NCBI GenBank assembly: GCA_022829145.1
Contig: CM040743.1
Coordinates: 28,757,646-28,821,645 of the forward strand
Direction: 5' to 3'
DNA from: Albula goreensis
Lineage: Eukaryota > Chordata > Actinopteri > Albuliformes > Albulidae
Length of the DNA: 64,000 nucleotides
The translations under genes were made by a program, and so were the position numbers. Positions 1-12,600 of this stretch are shown one piece after another. The notes beneath the pieces were generated by a model. It was not told the DNA's origin. It saw only the letters and a list, made by a program, of their open reading frames with translations, and searched no databases. Each line of letters begins with the position of its first letter. The first letter of the stretch is position 1.

Positions 1-123
1 TTCAAAGACAATACAGACAACAAAATCGTCTATCGTTGATTGCTTAAAATGGCATTAGAGAAATGCTGTGTTGCTACTCAGTGATGAAGTGGTTAATTTT
101 TGTCCCTCATTTGTTTGTGTCAG

Positions 124-915
124 GAAAAGCGTCTGAGGGACAGACAGACAGAATCCGATGAGAGCCTACAGAAGCGTCTGGATGCAGCACGGACAGACAT
201 GGAGCTCAGTAAGTCTCCTGTGCCGAATAAAACTGGAGCTTAATTAAAATGAGTTTACTCTGAATATCTTGACTAGTTTTTCCTACCTAACATCACATTA
301 GTCTGTTTGGTGTAGACTTGAATCATCAGCTGTTCCAGGTATTTTCCATAGGTGGGTCCCATACATTCAGGGTACATTTCCAGTATGTACCCCATTAATG
401 TTCAGTGCTAATACAACCCTTGACCATTTGGAAAAATGCACAAATAGGAACTTATCCAAGGTCAGGGCTGGCAAGGCAGATCCAATATGCACCAAAGGAC
501 TAATCCTGGTCACTCCAGCATCCAGAAGCATCATGTTATGAGCACATTGGCTGGTTTGTGGGCATAGGACCCTATAGGACACAGGGATGCTCTGAGAAAT
601 TACAAGAAACACAGGGATAAGTTAATGGTCAATCAATCTGACAGCAACACCCTTAGATGTTCCCGTTTTCCTGTTTTAGGCAAGGAGCCTGGCCTATTTG
701 ATGTTGTGATCATCAATGATGATCTGGAAGAGGCATATGGAAAGTTGAAAGATGTTCTTATTGACGTGAGTATGCAAATTGCTGGGTAGTTCTCATTCTG
801 CATATGTATTATGTGTATTTTCACATGGTCCTTGTCTTCAATGCTGAGCTGTACTTCCTCTGTCTTTCATTTTAAACAGGAAATCACGAAGGTCCAGGAA
901 GCTAACAAGTCATAG
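124..915 (+). CDS. guk1: Guanylate kinase 1, last three coding exons (partial)
   Basis: Cytosolic guanylate kinase phosphorylates GMP to GDP with ATP, in purine salvage and nucleotide recycling. The window holds only its C-terminal part: exons 124-208, 680-765 and 880-915, each bounded by AG and GT, with phases 0-1, 1-0 and 0-stop in agreement. The first exon encodes EKRLRDRQTESDESLQKRL and ends in DMELS; the second gives SKEPGLFDVVIINDDLEEAY, typical of the lid and C-terminal helix of vertebrate GUK1; the last gives EITKVQEANKS and the stop TAG at 913-915. The P-loop and GMP-binding exons lie off the left edge. The gene converges on obscn, its neighbour in human too. Recognition is by remembered family sequence; identity is nearly certain, but which teleost paralogue this is cannot be told. 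Confidence 0.95.
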
Positions 916-3240
916 GCGGTGAAATGTAGAGCAGCTCAGCATCTCTGGCCACTCCTCACATTGCGATCGGCGGCTTTCCATTCCAGAGTCCCAACATTCC
1001 GTCACACAGCTGGTCAACCAGTCCATCTCTCACCCACTGTTCCCATCCTAACTGCCCAGCCTGCCACCCCTAGCCTCTAGGAAGTGTTCAGAGGCATTTT
1101 ACAGAGAATCCATGGATGTACTTGTCTCCAGGTTATCAATACTGTACCTACATGTAAGACCATTTCAGCCACATATACCTTCAGTAGTGGCTGAAAGCAG
1201 AGGTTTACATTTATGATGAACAGGGAAAAAATGTTTAGTAATGATCTGTTTAACTCTTACATCCTGTCTTCACACTCCTTTGCCTATTGCAATGTCTTTT
1301 TGAAGCAGATAAGGTTGTTCAGACTAACTGAAAAATAGGAATGCAGCCACAAATGATAACTGTGATCTAACGATAAATTCCAGATGGCATGATATACGGT
1401 GCTGTATCATGATGAGCTTCCAATACGAAGGACAGTAGTTGAGGTGAGGGACAGACGTGCTTACAGAACAAGACTTTGCTCATTTCTGCCTTGAGCTGAA
1501 TGGATGACTGGTGTATGGCAGTCAAGAATTGTTTCAATACAAACTGGACCTTTATGTTGATCTGGGGGTCAATCCCATCTTCAGCTCAGTCTGCATTGGA
1601 GCTTTTAAGTGATAGACTATGATAACCAAGGGCCCATAATTTATGTGCATGATGTGCTCTCATTCAGAACACTTAAAATTACTCAGTAAAATTGACCATT
1701 TTCAGTTCCTCAGCCAGTTACGTTTCGTCCAATTTCGTTTATGAACTAATCATAAATACGTTTATTGTATATCTTTTTATTTTTTATTAATGGAGATTAG
1801 GGATTCTCAGTATGGTGTGGCAGCTACAAGAAATGTTCAGGTATATTGAATTTACATGTTTTCCACAAAAGGAAGCACACAGATCATTTCTAAAACAGAT
1901 TATGCTCAGGACCAGGAATCAGCTACTTTCCCTGCTCACTAATCTGTCACCAGTGCTAATCTCCTCTCCAGTGTTTTAAGGAAAATGTATGTTTCTTTGA
2001 AGTTTCTATTTAGAATTTTCCTGTATATTTATTGCACTCTTAGGTAACCTCCAAAAACCAGATCAGTGTTTTAAAGATTTTATCACATCTAGCTTAACTT
2101 GGATAAATTATGAAGATGGCAGACAGGTTTTGTAACTGGTATTTGGAGTACATGTCTTTCAAGAATGTTTTTAATTCACATTGACATATAGTCCAAATGA
2201 TAATTATGACTAACGTTTCAGTAAATTTGAAATGTATGTGCACAACTTTTTTTTCCCAGGTTTCCCAGACAGGGGTAAGGCCTAGTCCTGGACTGAAATA
2301 AATGTCAAGGAAGATCTCAACCAAAAAAAAAAATTGTATCGGACTAGGTTTAATCCATGTTTGGGGAAACCATCCATTAGACAACAGGATCCAAGTAAGC
2401 AACCAAAAGTCAGATATTTGTTGTCTTTTACGTTGTACATTTGTAGGTACATTTTATTTTGTACGTTTGTTCTGTTGTCTTATTTTTTTTAAGTATTTAT
2501 AGGCTTGAAAGTATACCTTGTATGATTCTGTGAATGCCCATACCAGGGACATGTAAAACCAGAAAATCGTGCTCTCCACTTCAACACATAGCAGAGGGAG
2601 GGAGAGAGGATGTGAACACAACAGAAATGGGGAGAGCATTGCTAGTTTGTAACTGAAGGATTAACTTAGAACCAAGCACATACAAGACATCCACACTACT
2701 TGAAACTGGGGGTGTTAAATACCACATATAGAGAAGTATTATAATCCTATAAGTCTGTGAAATTGGTAGGACCACAGAGTTAAATAAAAAAAAAACACTT
2801 TTTTCGTTCACAGTTTGCCAACTTCAAATAAGAAGCAGGAGAAAAATGCTAAGAATATAACAATGTATTTGACAGAATTTAAACGGTATTCTCAAAATGC
2901 CTAGCTCCACAACTGGCCAGACTGTCCTCACCTTATTGGCATTTCCTCAAACTGTTTTAATCATTCCTTTGAATAAACTGACAATAACTATTAATGCTAA
3001 CAATGCTTAATGGTTGCCACATTAGCAATGTTTATATATTTTGAACGGCATATATTTAACATCCCTACTTAAAATGCATGAGCATACGTATCTATAGAAA
3101 GTGCACTTTGGTTCTATGTCTGATTGAGGGAGTAAAACCGTCCTTTTAAAAACGGTTGTCCTTGAGTTGTAAGTGCATCTTTGTAATATGTTTTTGTATA
3201 TCATTGTGGTAGTATAATAAAACTTAATGTGAATAACTAT
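916..3240 (+). other. guk1: guk1 3' untranslated region and downstream (inferred)
   Basis: No coding exon is visible after the guk1 stop. Plus-strand AATAAA hexamers occur at 2297-2302, 2783-2788, 2972-2977 and 3216-3221, and another at 3672-3677 lies in the obscn tail. Any could end the transcript, and the 3216 site would give a 3' UTR of about 2.3 kb. Short frames here are AT-rich and carry no recognisable domain. The extent is inference. Confidence 0.4.
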
Positions 3241-3724
3241 GTTGTCATTCTTCTCACACTGATGGACAGTTCAATCTTACCATTTTTGTCATTTTAATTT
3301 TAATTTTGAAAGCAAGCTGGACATACACATTTTCTCAGTTCAAATACATCCTTTCTTACATTTTACATTACAGCAATATAACATGCCTACCCTGGTAAAA
3401 CAGGAAAAATGAAATCCATTGAGCCAGTTCTTCTTTTAAAAAATAATCCAAGCTCATGTTTTTACAGGTTTAGATGAACTTATGTAGTGATTGCACTGCA
3501 TACTCCAGACAAACAAAAATATAAAGAAAACCACCCAATAACTGATTTAATCAATTTAACAAGTATTTGATATGACTTGGTTAGTGCTATAGAGCAAAAA
3601 ACCATCATCTTTAAAGAAAAAAGTTATACATTTTTTTTTACCATCACCCTTATACCTATGAAAACAAACCAAATAAAGTAAAACTAAAAAATCTGAATAT
3701 GTATGAGGGTGGGAATCTGGAGAT
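3241..3724 (-). other. obscn: obscn (kinase form) 3' UTR, convergent with guk1
   Basis: AT-rich sequence after the obscn stop at 3725-3727. Read on the minus strand, ATTAAA hexamers (TTTAAT on the plus strand) are seen at about 3546-3551 and 3293-3298, the nearest plausible cleavage signals. Cleavage position is inferred. The guk1 and obscn 3' ends are close enough that their transcripts may overlap. Confidence 0.35.
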
Positions 3725-6700
3725 TTACAGCCTTACTGCAAATGAGGTCTCCATTTTGGTGCGGTTGTAATGGCGTCTCCGCTCATGCTCCTGCAGGTAT
3801 GATCGCAGCTTGTCTGTGGTGAAACACACCACAGCATCTCGATGCTTGGAATGCTGACGTGCCCCCTGTATCCACGGCAACTGGAGGCACTCAGCAGTCG
3901 AAGGCCTTGACCTGTGAACACAGGACAACTCTTCAACAGTGATCTCTGGCTTATCACCTCGATTTACAATTTCTTCATGGCTCTCTTAGATTCACACAAC
4001 AAATAATCCTTTATGTAAGGAGTCACATAAGCAAAATGCAGCTGAATATGTTAGAAAGGCCACATGAATAGCAGAGCATAGGTAATCAATTGCTGTTTGA
4101 CATAATAAGCTAATGGTATCTGCATCAGCAGTACATACATGATCCAACATTTTCTGTGTATATAATTGAACCAAAAACCATTTAATGTTATTTTTCGCAT
4201 TGACAGTGCCGCTGTTACTTGTCATATAGCTGATAAAGGATGCTAGTGCATCCAGTCTAGCAGTATATTCCTGATGTTCAATACCGTACCAAAGCAAAAT
4301 TTTTAGCCTCCTAATGAATGACTAAATTTTGCTCCACACATGACCCATGAACAGGCATCCCAGCTAACAATTTTTTTTGTTGCCAGGATATTTCCAGAAT
4401 GTTAGGGTAAATAACAGTGAATTAGTGCTGTTTCCTTTATTTTCCTGGAATATTTTCTTTCTGAGAAAATTAAAAATTACAAATTACAATTACTAATGCC
4501 TGTGCTGATGTCTAAAAGGTCAAAATCCAGCTAAGCTGTACTAATTTTTTTTTTTAAAAGTTCATGATTTGTTAAAAATGTTAAACTACAGAATTCCCGA
4601 GGAGATATTTGAAATGTCCTAATATTGAGTATCACCTTTTATTTGTTCCATTGTTGAATCTATCAGCAAATGATTATTAGATTATGTGTGAGTTCTACTT
4701 ATTTGCTTGCTCATTATCTGTCCATCTGTTCAGCTGAAACTAGAGAAAAAGATGTAGAAAGTTGAATGTTGCTCATGTCAAGGTATTGGTGTAACGTGGT
4801 GATTCTGAAGGTTCTTAATTTGTATTTGTTACTTTAGATTTATTTTATATTCATTTACTAGTCTGTTAATTTTAAATGTATAGAAAAGGATTTGCTGACT
4901 TTGAAAGTAGCTCATGTTCAGGGGTTGAAAAATATAGATTCAGTTTTTTTGGTCCATATAGCCACAAGCCATTGACTTGAGACAATGCAAAATCAGTGTC
5001 AGAATCTGGTCCAGATGTGGAATTGTTCAAGCCATAATGACAATCAATATTTAGGGAATGTCACTTAATATCCAAAACTATCCTGTTTGTCATATCACAC
5101 TGCAAAGGAAATACTGTGTGAGTGCAGAAAGTTGTATTTTCTCTACTGAAGTGTGTTCTGAAGAGAACTGGTGAGTTTATGAGGATGAGACATACTCCTA
5201 ATTTTACGTACTGTGGTTTGCTGTTCAGCGCCCTCTTCATGAAGCTGAGTGCTCCCTCAGACAGTCCAGTGTAGCACCTACCAAAGTGGAGTTTACCCTT
5301 TCTCACACTGCACTCTCTTTCAGTGTTTCCATCTGCATTAAAGGGCTCATCTGCACTCAGCCTGTGGGAGGTAGTACCACAAATACATTCCAAGGGACAG
5401 TTTATTTAAGGTTTAAACAAATGTGTTTGCTGAATATTTGCTACAATTAGAAAGGGACGACCATGTTACTGCTGTGCTAACTGCATTCACCTGCAAGAAG
5501 CACAGCATTTACACTGCATGCAGTCCTGAACAAATTGTTCCATACAGTGCATATTTCACACACAAGCTACACAACATGAGGCGAGCTAGTAACAATCTTA
5601 CTGATAACTGTCATTCCATTAGCCTTGCTTATCACTTGGAGGAACTAATGCCCCAAATGGAATAAAGCCAATTCTGTTTAATCACAGTGGATTCAGTGCT
5701 TACAGCTTACAAAGTGGTTAGCCCCAGGCTTACATGAAACCTACTCACATTATAAAAGTCAAAAGTCCAATAGCCCAGATGTCTGTCTCTGGGCCCACAC
5801 CTTGTCCCTCCAGAACTTCAGGAGCTTTGAAAAGGTCAGTATATACTGATGAGCACACAGGATAATAAAGCCATCTCCATTGAAAGCAGACATAGAATAT
5901 TTAATACCAACAGACAATAGAAAGTACATGTGTTTCTTTGTATGTTGATATAAATTATTTGTACAATTATATTTGAAAGTATCAATGTAAAATCTGAGTA
6001 GTCTTTCATATAAATTACAGGTGACTGGTGAAATCTAAGCTGTCATTTTGATTGTGATTTGTATCAGATCAATGACGCTGATTAAAAAGTTTACAAGTTA
6101 CAAAGTTCACAAGTATAATAAATCTAATGGTCATAATCAAATGTTATTGAATGTGTCATTTATTTTAAAAAAATTTCTGGTTCCCCACTTTAATTGTATT
6201 AGCACAACAAATGTATGTAAACATCATGGGCCAGACAAGTAAAGAAATGGCCAGAAATAAACCCTTAGTCTACAAGGGGTTAGTGTTGAAATCCCATATG
6301 CCTCCTTTTGTAGAAGGAGGAAGATGTCAATGGTCTCTTCTTCTAATGCATTGAGTATTTTCTCATTACCACTATAACCAGTGGTTGATTTGTAAAAAAA
6401 AATTCAAGGGGGATGGTCAACCTCGGAGTGGAAGGATGGTGGTATATGCCTACATTTTTTTAATATTCATGCATAATCATAAGAAAAAAAATTACTTGTT
6501 ACTTATATTATTAATACAAAAACTATACAATTATTTACAATATTATTTTATTTATAATAACAACAATGATATTCTAGCATGGGATTTAAAAAATCGACCT
6601 CTACACTATCATAACAGCACACAAGTTACTGCTTAATATACCTTTTACATTCAATACATAACCCTCTCATTACAATCTAAAATCTGTCATTTATTTCAAG

Positions 6701-9430
6701 CAAATAAATACGTTAGATAGCTCACATGTTTGTTTGCTCACAAGTGAAAAGGTTAGCTGCCAAACAATATATGCAACATGTTCACGAAAACGTGAACATG
6801 TTATTATCTGTGACAGTCTCATTTATGATTAAACATTGGCTGATCTTTTGCCAAAGTTTTGTTACATAAGGGACATATTATGTACTAATAATACATGAGA
6901 CTGGTTATGATTTCACCTGTTCTTTTCTTATTCATCACTAAAAAAACTTGTATAAAGTACTGCTGAACAGGTCACTTAGCCATTTTAACCTGTCACATCT
7001 GCAATTCTCGTCTAAAGCGAAACTCAGGTGAAGTTGCATTTGCCAATGAGAAGCATACATTTGCAGGTTCCAAACAAATAAGAAATAAGCAATCAAAACC
7101 ACAACGGTACAGAGAATACAAAACAACACAAACTAGAACACAAATAATGTAAAATTGCCATTTAAAAATCGCTGATGTCTTGTCTTTTCGCGATTAGGCT
7201 ATAAATGGCATAACTAATTCCATTAAAGCAAAGGGGATGGGAACGGAAAGACAATTTTACAAGGGGGATGTTTGTGGTCAAGATTTTTTCCAAGGAGGAT
7301 AGCATCTGGCTGCATCCCCCCCTCAACTTGAACCCTGACTATAGCTAAGATATTAAACAGAATGATTAGCATCTTATTGTACATCTGTGTTAAATTATAA
7401 CTGTGTGCGCCTTTCTTTCCCTCAGAATTCTGAGTTGACACAATCTATGTACTTCACAGAAATGTTTTCTATATCAGCATTTATAATGGAAGTGTCATAC
7501 CACATGAGTGGGATATGGCAAGAGAAAAGACTCCACCTTTGCTCTCAGCGAGTTCCAGCAGGCGTTCTGTGAAGATGGGTTGGCCTGGGGTGAAGACGTG
7601 CGCTGAACCCAGGTCCAGCAGTTTCAGCTGGTTCTGCTCATTGACCAACATATTATCTGACTTGATGTCCAGGTGTGCGATCCTCCTACGGTGCAGGTAG
7701 TTTATGACGCTGAGGATCTGCTGCAGAAAAGCCTGTACATGCATCTCACCATACAGTCCCTGTGGGGAATAGTGGGCAATTACATGGTGACCATGTATCA
7801 TTGCTGCTGCAACTTCTACAGAAACACTACAAGAATACAGTGCTCTGGGATTTTATCTTCCTTCTTTTTAGCAACCTCTTGACACTTTGTGGAAATTGCA
7901 AATGATACAATATTAAACAAAGGAATTAATTATCTTCAGCTTCTATGGCCTAAATCACTGAATTATCTTCCTATTGTAGTGAGCAGTAGTGTGTTCTTCC
8001 CAAAGCCTCTAGTTCATTTTAAAATTCTCCATCATTTTAAAATGTCTATAACTGATTTATGCATGCAAGAACCATACTATGCATATGGGGAAGAGATATG
8101 TGACCTGCCATTTAACAACCTTGTCCAGGGAGAAATATTATACCTGACTATGTCAGTTTTTACTTGTTACTTGATGGTCCTATGAATGAAAATACATGAT
8201 GGAAGGACAAGCAATAGTGGGAAAATCAAGAGAAGCATTACTGAAAGGTTTCCCGAGCAGTAAGCATTTATAATGACTGTAAGACTGACACACCAAAATG
8301 GTTCATGTTAAATAACATCTTTGTGGCCAAATTGTAAGCAAATGCAGTTATGATAACATGATAAGGTGAGTTAAGTAAGTTAAGTAAGCTAAGCATCAGT
8401 TCTTGTTCTGGGGCATAAAAACAAAAACTTGATCATTTGTTGCAGTTTTATACATAAATTGTAAACAACACTATCCTTAAATATTATAACAATGGAATGT
8501 ATGTTTCAAAACAACCTGCATGATATTTCAGCCATGTGCAAATACCCCTTATTTGGCCATCTAATTTGGCAAACTACACACCTAAATACCTGGCTGAAAT
8601 ACATTTTCCCTAACTTAAGCCAAATGACAATTAGGCATGCTAAAATCGCATCCCTCCAAAATTCTATTCTCACTCCTGAGTCAATAATTTTTGTTTGAGC
8701 ATGTGACATGGGTGAAAAAGATGAACCAAAAGCTCAATTTCAGTAGCATAATTCATCTCAATTTCCAGTACAAATTTTCATCTCTGACAAATTTATATAT
8801 TTGACATCGCACCTATGCACTGTAACTTAATCATACAGGCTTAAGGTTTGATAGATACATTTTGAGAGGGTGGTGAGAGTCATCTTACCTTTCAGCTAAA
8901 TGATGGAGCAGTTCCCGTCCCTGGTACAGTTCCAGAATCAGCATCATGTGGCAGGGCGTTATGAATGCAGCATGCAGCTGAACCAGGTGAGTGTGATTCA
9001 GCCTCCTTAGCAGTTGGTACTCCCTCAGAGCCCACTGCCGCCACTGTGGCTTAAATGGTGTAATCTTGGCTGCAAATAACTGTCCGCTCAGATCCTCCCG
9101 ACACCGTTTCACCACACTGAAGCGCCCCCTGATAGAGAACCATAGGAAAGACCCACAGCACAAAATGCATCACTTGCTGGGTCTGGTCTTGCATTGTCAC
9201 AAAGGGAACAGTGAAGTATCTGAAAGCCCGGCTCAACTTAAACTACGTCTTGCACTTTCAATAAATAAATTCATCTGTTAATTTTTTAAAGCATGTTTTA
9301 TTCTGTTTTATTCAAAACGTATGTTTTCTTGTTCAGAAATAGGTTCCCTCTACTTGTCTCATTATGCATTTCACTTGGTAACTCCACTCAACCCAAGATG
9401 TGCAAGTTGGATGTTCAGTGATACAGGGAG

Positions 9431-9484
<54 letters not shown>

Positions 9485-9666
9485 TGTGTGTGTGTGTGAG
9501 TATGTGTGTGTGTGAGTATGTGTGTGTGTGTGTGTGTGTTGGGGGGGTGCACTGTACCTGTTGATATCAGACAGGAAGCTGTAGGTTTGGTATGGGGCAG
9601 ATAAGGAGAATGGTGCCTGTCCTGTAAGGCCCCTGGGCCCATAGGACTCTGTGTAGTTCAAAGTAA
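3725..9666 (-). CDS. obscn: Obscurin kinase 2 (C-terminal Ser/Thr kinase domain), six exons, to the stop codon
   Basis: Exons in protein order: 9558-9666, 8889-9128, 7537-7759, 5749-5824, 5212-5361, 3725-3911 (stop TAG/TAA class codon at 3725-3727). Kinase landmarks are intact: glycine-rich loop [10 protein letters not shown] across the first junction, VAIK lysine in FAAKITPF, helix C glutamate in ALREYQLL, catalytic loop HLDIKSDN (HLD instead of HRD, as in human obscurin), metal site DLG instead of DFG, and APEVLEGQG for the APE motif. TDIWAIG marks helix F. The tail ends in [10 protein letters not shown], with a basic stretch [11 protein letters not shown] before it, like the human C-terminus. 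Junction phases agree except 8889-9128 to 7537-7759, which is one base short (acceptor at 7760). The family is MLCK-like; in mammals this domain has been linked to adhesion-complex signalling. Confidence 0.9.
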
Positions 9667-12600
9667 CTAGAGATCCTAGGTGGCAAGGAGGGGGAGAGAG
9701 AGAGATACAGACAGCTAGGCAGTCAAAGTTAAATCAGATCTTGTGTGGCAATAAACTAGTAGGCATGTTCAAAGTTGGAGATTTTCTATTCTATTCATGA
9801 CATTAAAAATGAGGACTTTTGCTGCAGATCTTTGTACATTGTTCCACAGACAAAAACATCTCTGCATTATAATGTGTCAGTATGTTTCTTGTATTTCAAG
9901 GCATGTGAAAAGTTTAATAATGGCATTTATGCTGCTATGAAATAGTATAAAAAGTCAACCCATGCCTTGCTGCTCAGCTCCAATGATGGTAGGGACAGAG
10001 GGCTCACTGAAAGACCCTTTCCCAGCTCTGTTGAGGCAGGCCACCCTGAACTCGTACTGTGCCCCCCTAGCCAGGTTATTGGCTGTGTAGTAGCTGTCTG
10101 CCATGCCCTCAGCCAACAGTCCCCATCCCTACCTGTAAATACACACATGAAAAAAGTTCAAAGGTAATATATCTGACACACAACCACATCCACATTGCTC
10201 AATCCAAATGGTGTCAGTGGGAAACATTTGTGCTGGGGCTGATTAAACAATTAAAATTTACTGAGGAAAAAAATTATGAATTTGTGTAAATCAAATCAGC
10301 ACTTTTAAAAGACCTTTCTTCAGGTTCATATTGAATCTGCCCTCTGCTTTTACTAAACAGAGTAATTCTAGAAACTTCTGTGTTCTGTGCTCTTACCATC
10401 TCTGCTGCATTCAATGCAGTAGGTGAGCTCTGTTATGGACTCAACTGGTCTCCACACCAGCATCACCCCATTCCCTTGCAGCTGGTAGACCTGGAGGCCT
10501 GTGGGGCAGGTGGGCAGCTCTGGCCACAAACAGAGGTGCATAAAGTTATGAGTAAGGGGTTCAGCTTTCTCCTGCAGTCAACTGAAAACACTGCCTTATT
10601 GAAACAGGAAATAGAGACAATGAAACTATCATCACCTATGCCTCTCTGATATGTTCAGAAGAAGTACACTCCAACCAAAAGGTTTTAAAATTTGATTTGG
10701 AATTTACTCATTCCTTATTCTTACATGGCCTTTTTTGTCCTTCTGATAAAATTGTGATTATTACTCTGTACAAATAAATAATTCTGTTTCTGAGACCAAA
10801 TAAAAAAAACCCACAATGTAAAAAGGCTAGTCTAATGTTGAAAAGCAGTGGTTTATATGGCATAGTCATCATTGGAGGGCATCTAATGTATCAGTGGCGG
10901 TTTTTGAATTCTAATGGTAGCTGTTCAGTTCCAACAGCTGTTTTTGCATCCTAATCAAATCATACCTAAACTATGGCAGGATGAATCTAGTCAGTCAGCA
11001 GCCTACATTGTCCAGAGTTTTGGTGGTAGTCAGGGTTACTCCTGCATAGGGAGTTTTGAGGCAGCTGATTCAATTGAATTTTGTGCTGCCTCCACAAAAT
11101 TGTGGCCGTGTGGGCATTATATACACATTATATAGATAGATTTCTATCATTTGTAACTGTGATGTATCTTAATCAGCACAGTGCACCAGAAAAGCGCTAC
11201 CAAAGAAGAACACAAAGCTACAGCAGCTGTAAGTTGTAAGTTCCATGGTAACCATATGCTGGTTCTGACAATGAACAGACACATAAATTATCATAATGGT
11301 TTTTTGGATGCAGTTTTATGTTTGAAAGATTATTTGAACATGTGCCTGTGCAAATATGATACATGGACAAAAATAATGTAATTCAAAATATTTGTCAATT
11401 TTTTTTTTTTTTGGATGGTCAGGGAGGTCATACCAGACACAATGAGGGTGCAGGAGGTTGAGGCCTGCCCCATGGCATTGCTAGCCACACATCGGTAACT
11501 TCCGAGGTCCTCCTCTTTGGCGGAGTAGATGGTCAGTGACAGAAATTCCCTGTCTGTCACAGCCAGTCTAATCTGGTCAGTGGTCTTCAGTCTCCTGGCC
11601 TCTGTGTCAGGGCAGAGGAGGGCAGAACTGGTCACTTAATCAGTGCAGAAAACTATATCTGGAGCAGAATCCTATTTCTATTGAGTTTGTCAATTTGTCT
11701 GTTCATTATGTTTGTATTCATTGTAATTAGGGCTGGGCAACATAGTTTAAAAACAATATCTCTATATTTTTTTTTAAAAATGGTGTTAGCAGAAATGTTA
11801 GCAGACCTAGCCTCATGGTGCTTGATGGATTTGTCGTACTGCACTGGGTGATGGTGTCTGAGGTGGTGCCATGAATTTGTGGTACTGCTACCTTTTGTTG
11901 CAATCTTTTGTGGCATAAATTACAGAAGAGTGTACATATGCTTCCTCCTGGATCCAAACTACTTACATACAACAGACCTGTGACTGTTCTTTTTTGGAAT
12001 TAGGTCCTCAGTTCTAGTCGAGGTTCTCTTCTCGACTGATGGACGTGGTTACAGCAGTGTGTGTGAGAGAGTTTCTGAGAGACAGGGAGCACGTGCAAGT
12101 GAGAGAGCTTGCATCTGTTAGATGCTGTATAATTTTATAACAAAACTGCAAATGGTTACATTGCGAATTAACACCCTGATCTAATATTACAATATGGCAA
12201 TTTATTGTATCTTGTGTAAAAGACTATCAAGTATATCCAATATGTCGCCCAGCCCTAATTATACTTTTATGGTTACATATGGAAGTTTTCTTGTTTCTCT
12301 TATTTGGCAATTTATTGTATCTTGTGTAAAAGACTATCAAATACATCCAATATATCGCCCAGCCCTAATTATAATTTTATGGTTACATATGGAAGTTTTC
12401 TTGTTTCTCTTATTTGAACTAAAAATAATTTTCCATATTGGTTGGTTTCACCTTTGTACCACTGTACTTCTGGAGTAGGATGTCCAGAAAGCCGACACCA
12501 CAGAGTGACCTCTTCACCCAAAGACACTGCCTGGTCCTCCAGCTCCTCCACAAACACTGGACCTAAACATCAGGGCAGAACTTATCTCAAAGGTATGCTG

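Noticed and set aside
9371-9661. Frames with His-Thr or Cys-Val repeats
   Set aside because: Translation of the TG microsatellite; part of the minus-strand frame is the real exon 9558-9666, but the repeat is intronic.
11380-11420. Run of about 14 T near an Ig exon
   Set aside because: Simple homopolymer in the intron downstream of the donor; no evidence of a poly(A) retrocopy on either strand.
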